Source: Elusimicrobiales bacterium (lineage in GTDB: Bacteria > Elusimicrobiota > Elusimicrobia > Elusimicrobiales > Elusimicrobiaceae). Taken from it: a DNA stretch of 5,892 nucleotides. A program made the translations under genes and the position numbers. This document shows positions 5,863-5,892 of this stretch, one piece after another; positions within the stretch are counted from its first letter, which is position 1, and each line of letters starts with the position of its first letter. The stretch spans positions 1-5,892 of the forward strand of contig JAUNWB010000095.1 in NCBI GenBank assembly GCA_030540535.1, given 5' to 3'. The notes below the pieces were generated by a model, which worked only from the letters and a program-made list of their open reading frames with translations, ran no database searches and was not told the DNA's origin.

Positions 5863-5892
5863 TGGGTTCCTCCTTGTGCGGCGGCTTCAAAC
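5853..5892 (-). other. Right edge: possible tail of an upstream co-directional gene
   Basis: Only 30 nt precede the dehydratase ATG. Two readings could be the end of an upstream gene on the same strand. In one frame a TGA falls at 5889-5887, which would leave a 24-nt gap containing the Shine-Dalgarno site. In another, an open frame runs from the edge through the ATG and stops at TAG 5855-5853, giving a 10-nt overlap like others in this operon. No promoter-like element is visible, so the operon probably begins further upstream. The sequence is too short to identify any gene. Confidence 0.25.
5868..5875 (-). promoter_or_regulatory. Ribosome binding site of the dehydratase gene
   Basis: On the minus strand the sequence AAGGAGGA lies here, with GGAGG ending 6 nt before the ATG at 5862. 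It is the best match to the anti-Shine-Dalgarno sequence in the window and fixes the start of the first complete gene of the operon. Confidence 0.8.

Noticed and set aside
1..5892. Tandem repeats, CRISPR, tRNA/rRNA, insertion sequence ends
   Set aside because: No direct repeats with spacers, cloverleaf-like blocks or terminal inverted repeats were seen on reading; the window is essentially all coding.

Overview
The whole window reads as one stretch of a single minus-strand operon from a Gram-negative bacterium, encoding most of the core of an aryl-polyene-like (APE/flexirubin-type) polyene-lipid pathway. The evidence for a Gram-negative host is indirect: an LpxL/HtrB-type acyltransferase and an envelope-type glycosyltransferase sit inside the operon. 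G+C is moderately high by eye (mid-50s %), starts are mostly ATG, and Shine-Dalgarno sites are GGAGG-like. The phylum cannot be fixed from this window; gut or environmental lineages such as Bacteroidota, Elusimicrobiota or Verrucomicrobiota relatives are only guesses.

Layout in the direction of transcription (high to low coordinates): (1) a short FabZ/ApeI-like hotdog 3-hydroxyacyl-ACP dehydratase, 5509-5862; (2) a 4HBT-type hotdog acyl thioesterase, 5039-5512; (3) a family 2 glycosyltransferase with a C-terminal DUF2062-like membrane domain, 3897-5042; (4) an LpxL/COG4261-type lysophospholipid-acyltransferase-like protein with a GTG start, 2978-3910; (5) an acyl carrier protein, 2751-3011; (6) a FabF-type ketosynthase with an intact Cys-His-His triad, 1552-2751; (7) a ketosynthase-like chain-length factor lacking the active-site Cys, 780-1559; (8) the N-terminal 263 residues of an AMP-forming acyl/aryl ligase, which runs off the left edge, 2-790. 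There are no intergenic bases between the eight genes. Every junction overlaps by 1 to 34 nt, so the set is almost certainly co-transcribed and partly translationally coupled.

Proposed logic (inference from known aryl polyene pathways): the ligase activates an aromatic or other acyl starter onto the ACP; the ketosynthase/chain-length-factor pair extends it with malonyl units; the hotdog dehydratase, with a ketoreductase that must be encoded elsewhere, makes conjugated double bonds; the thioesterase, acyltransferase and glycosyltransferase handle release and attachment to a lipid or sugar carrier. Ketoreductase, second dehydratase, second ACP, MMPL exporter, LolA-like carrier and ammonia lyase genes typical of complete clusters are not in the window and would be expected in the flanks. 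No RNA genes, mobile elements, CRISPR arrays, promoters or terminators were seen. The promoter must lie beyond the right edge and the terminator beyond the left.
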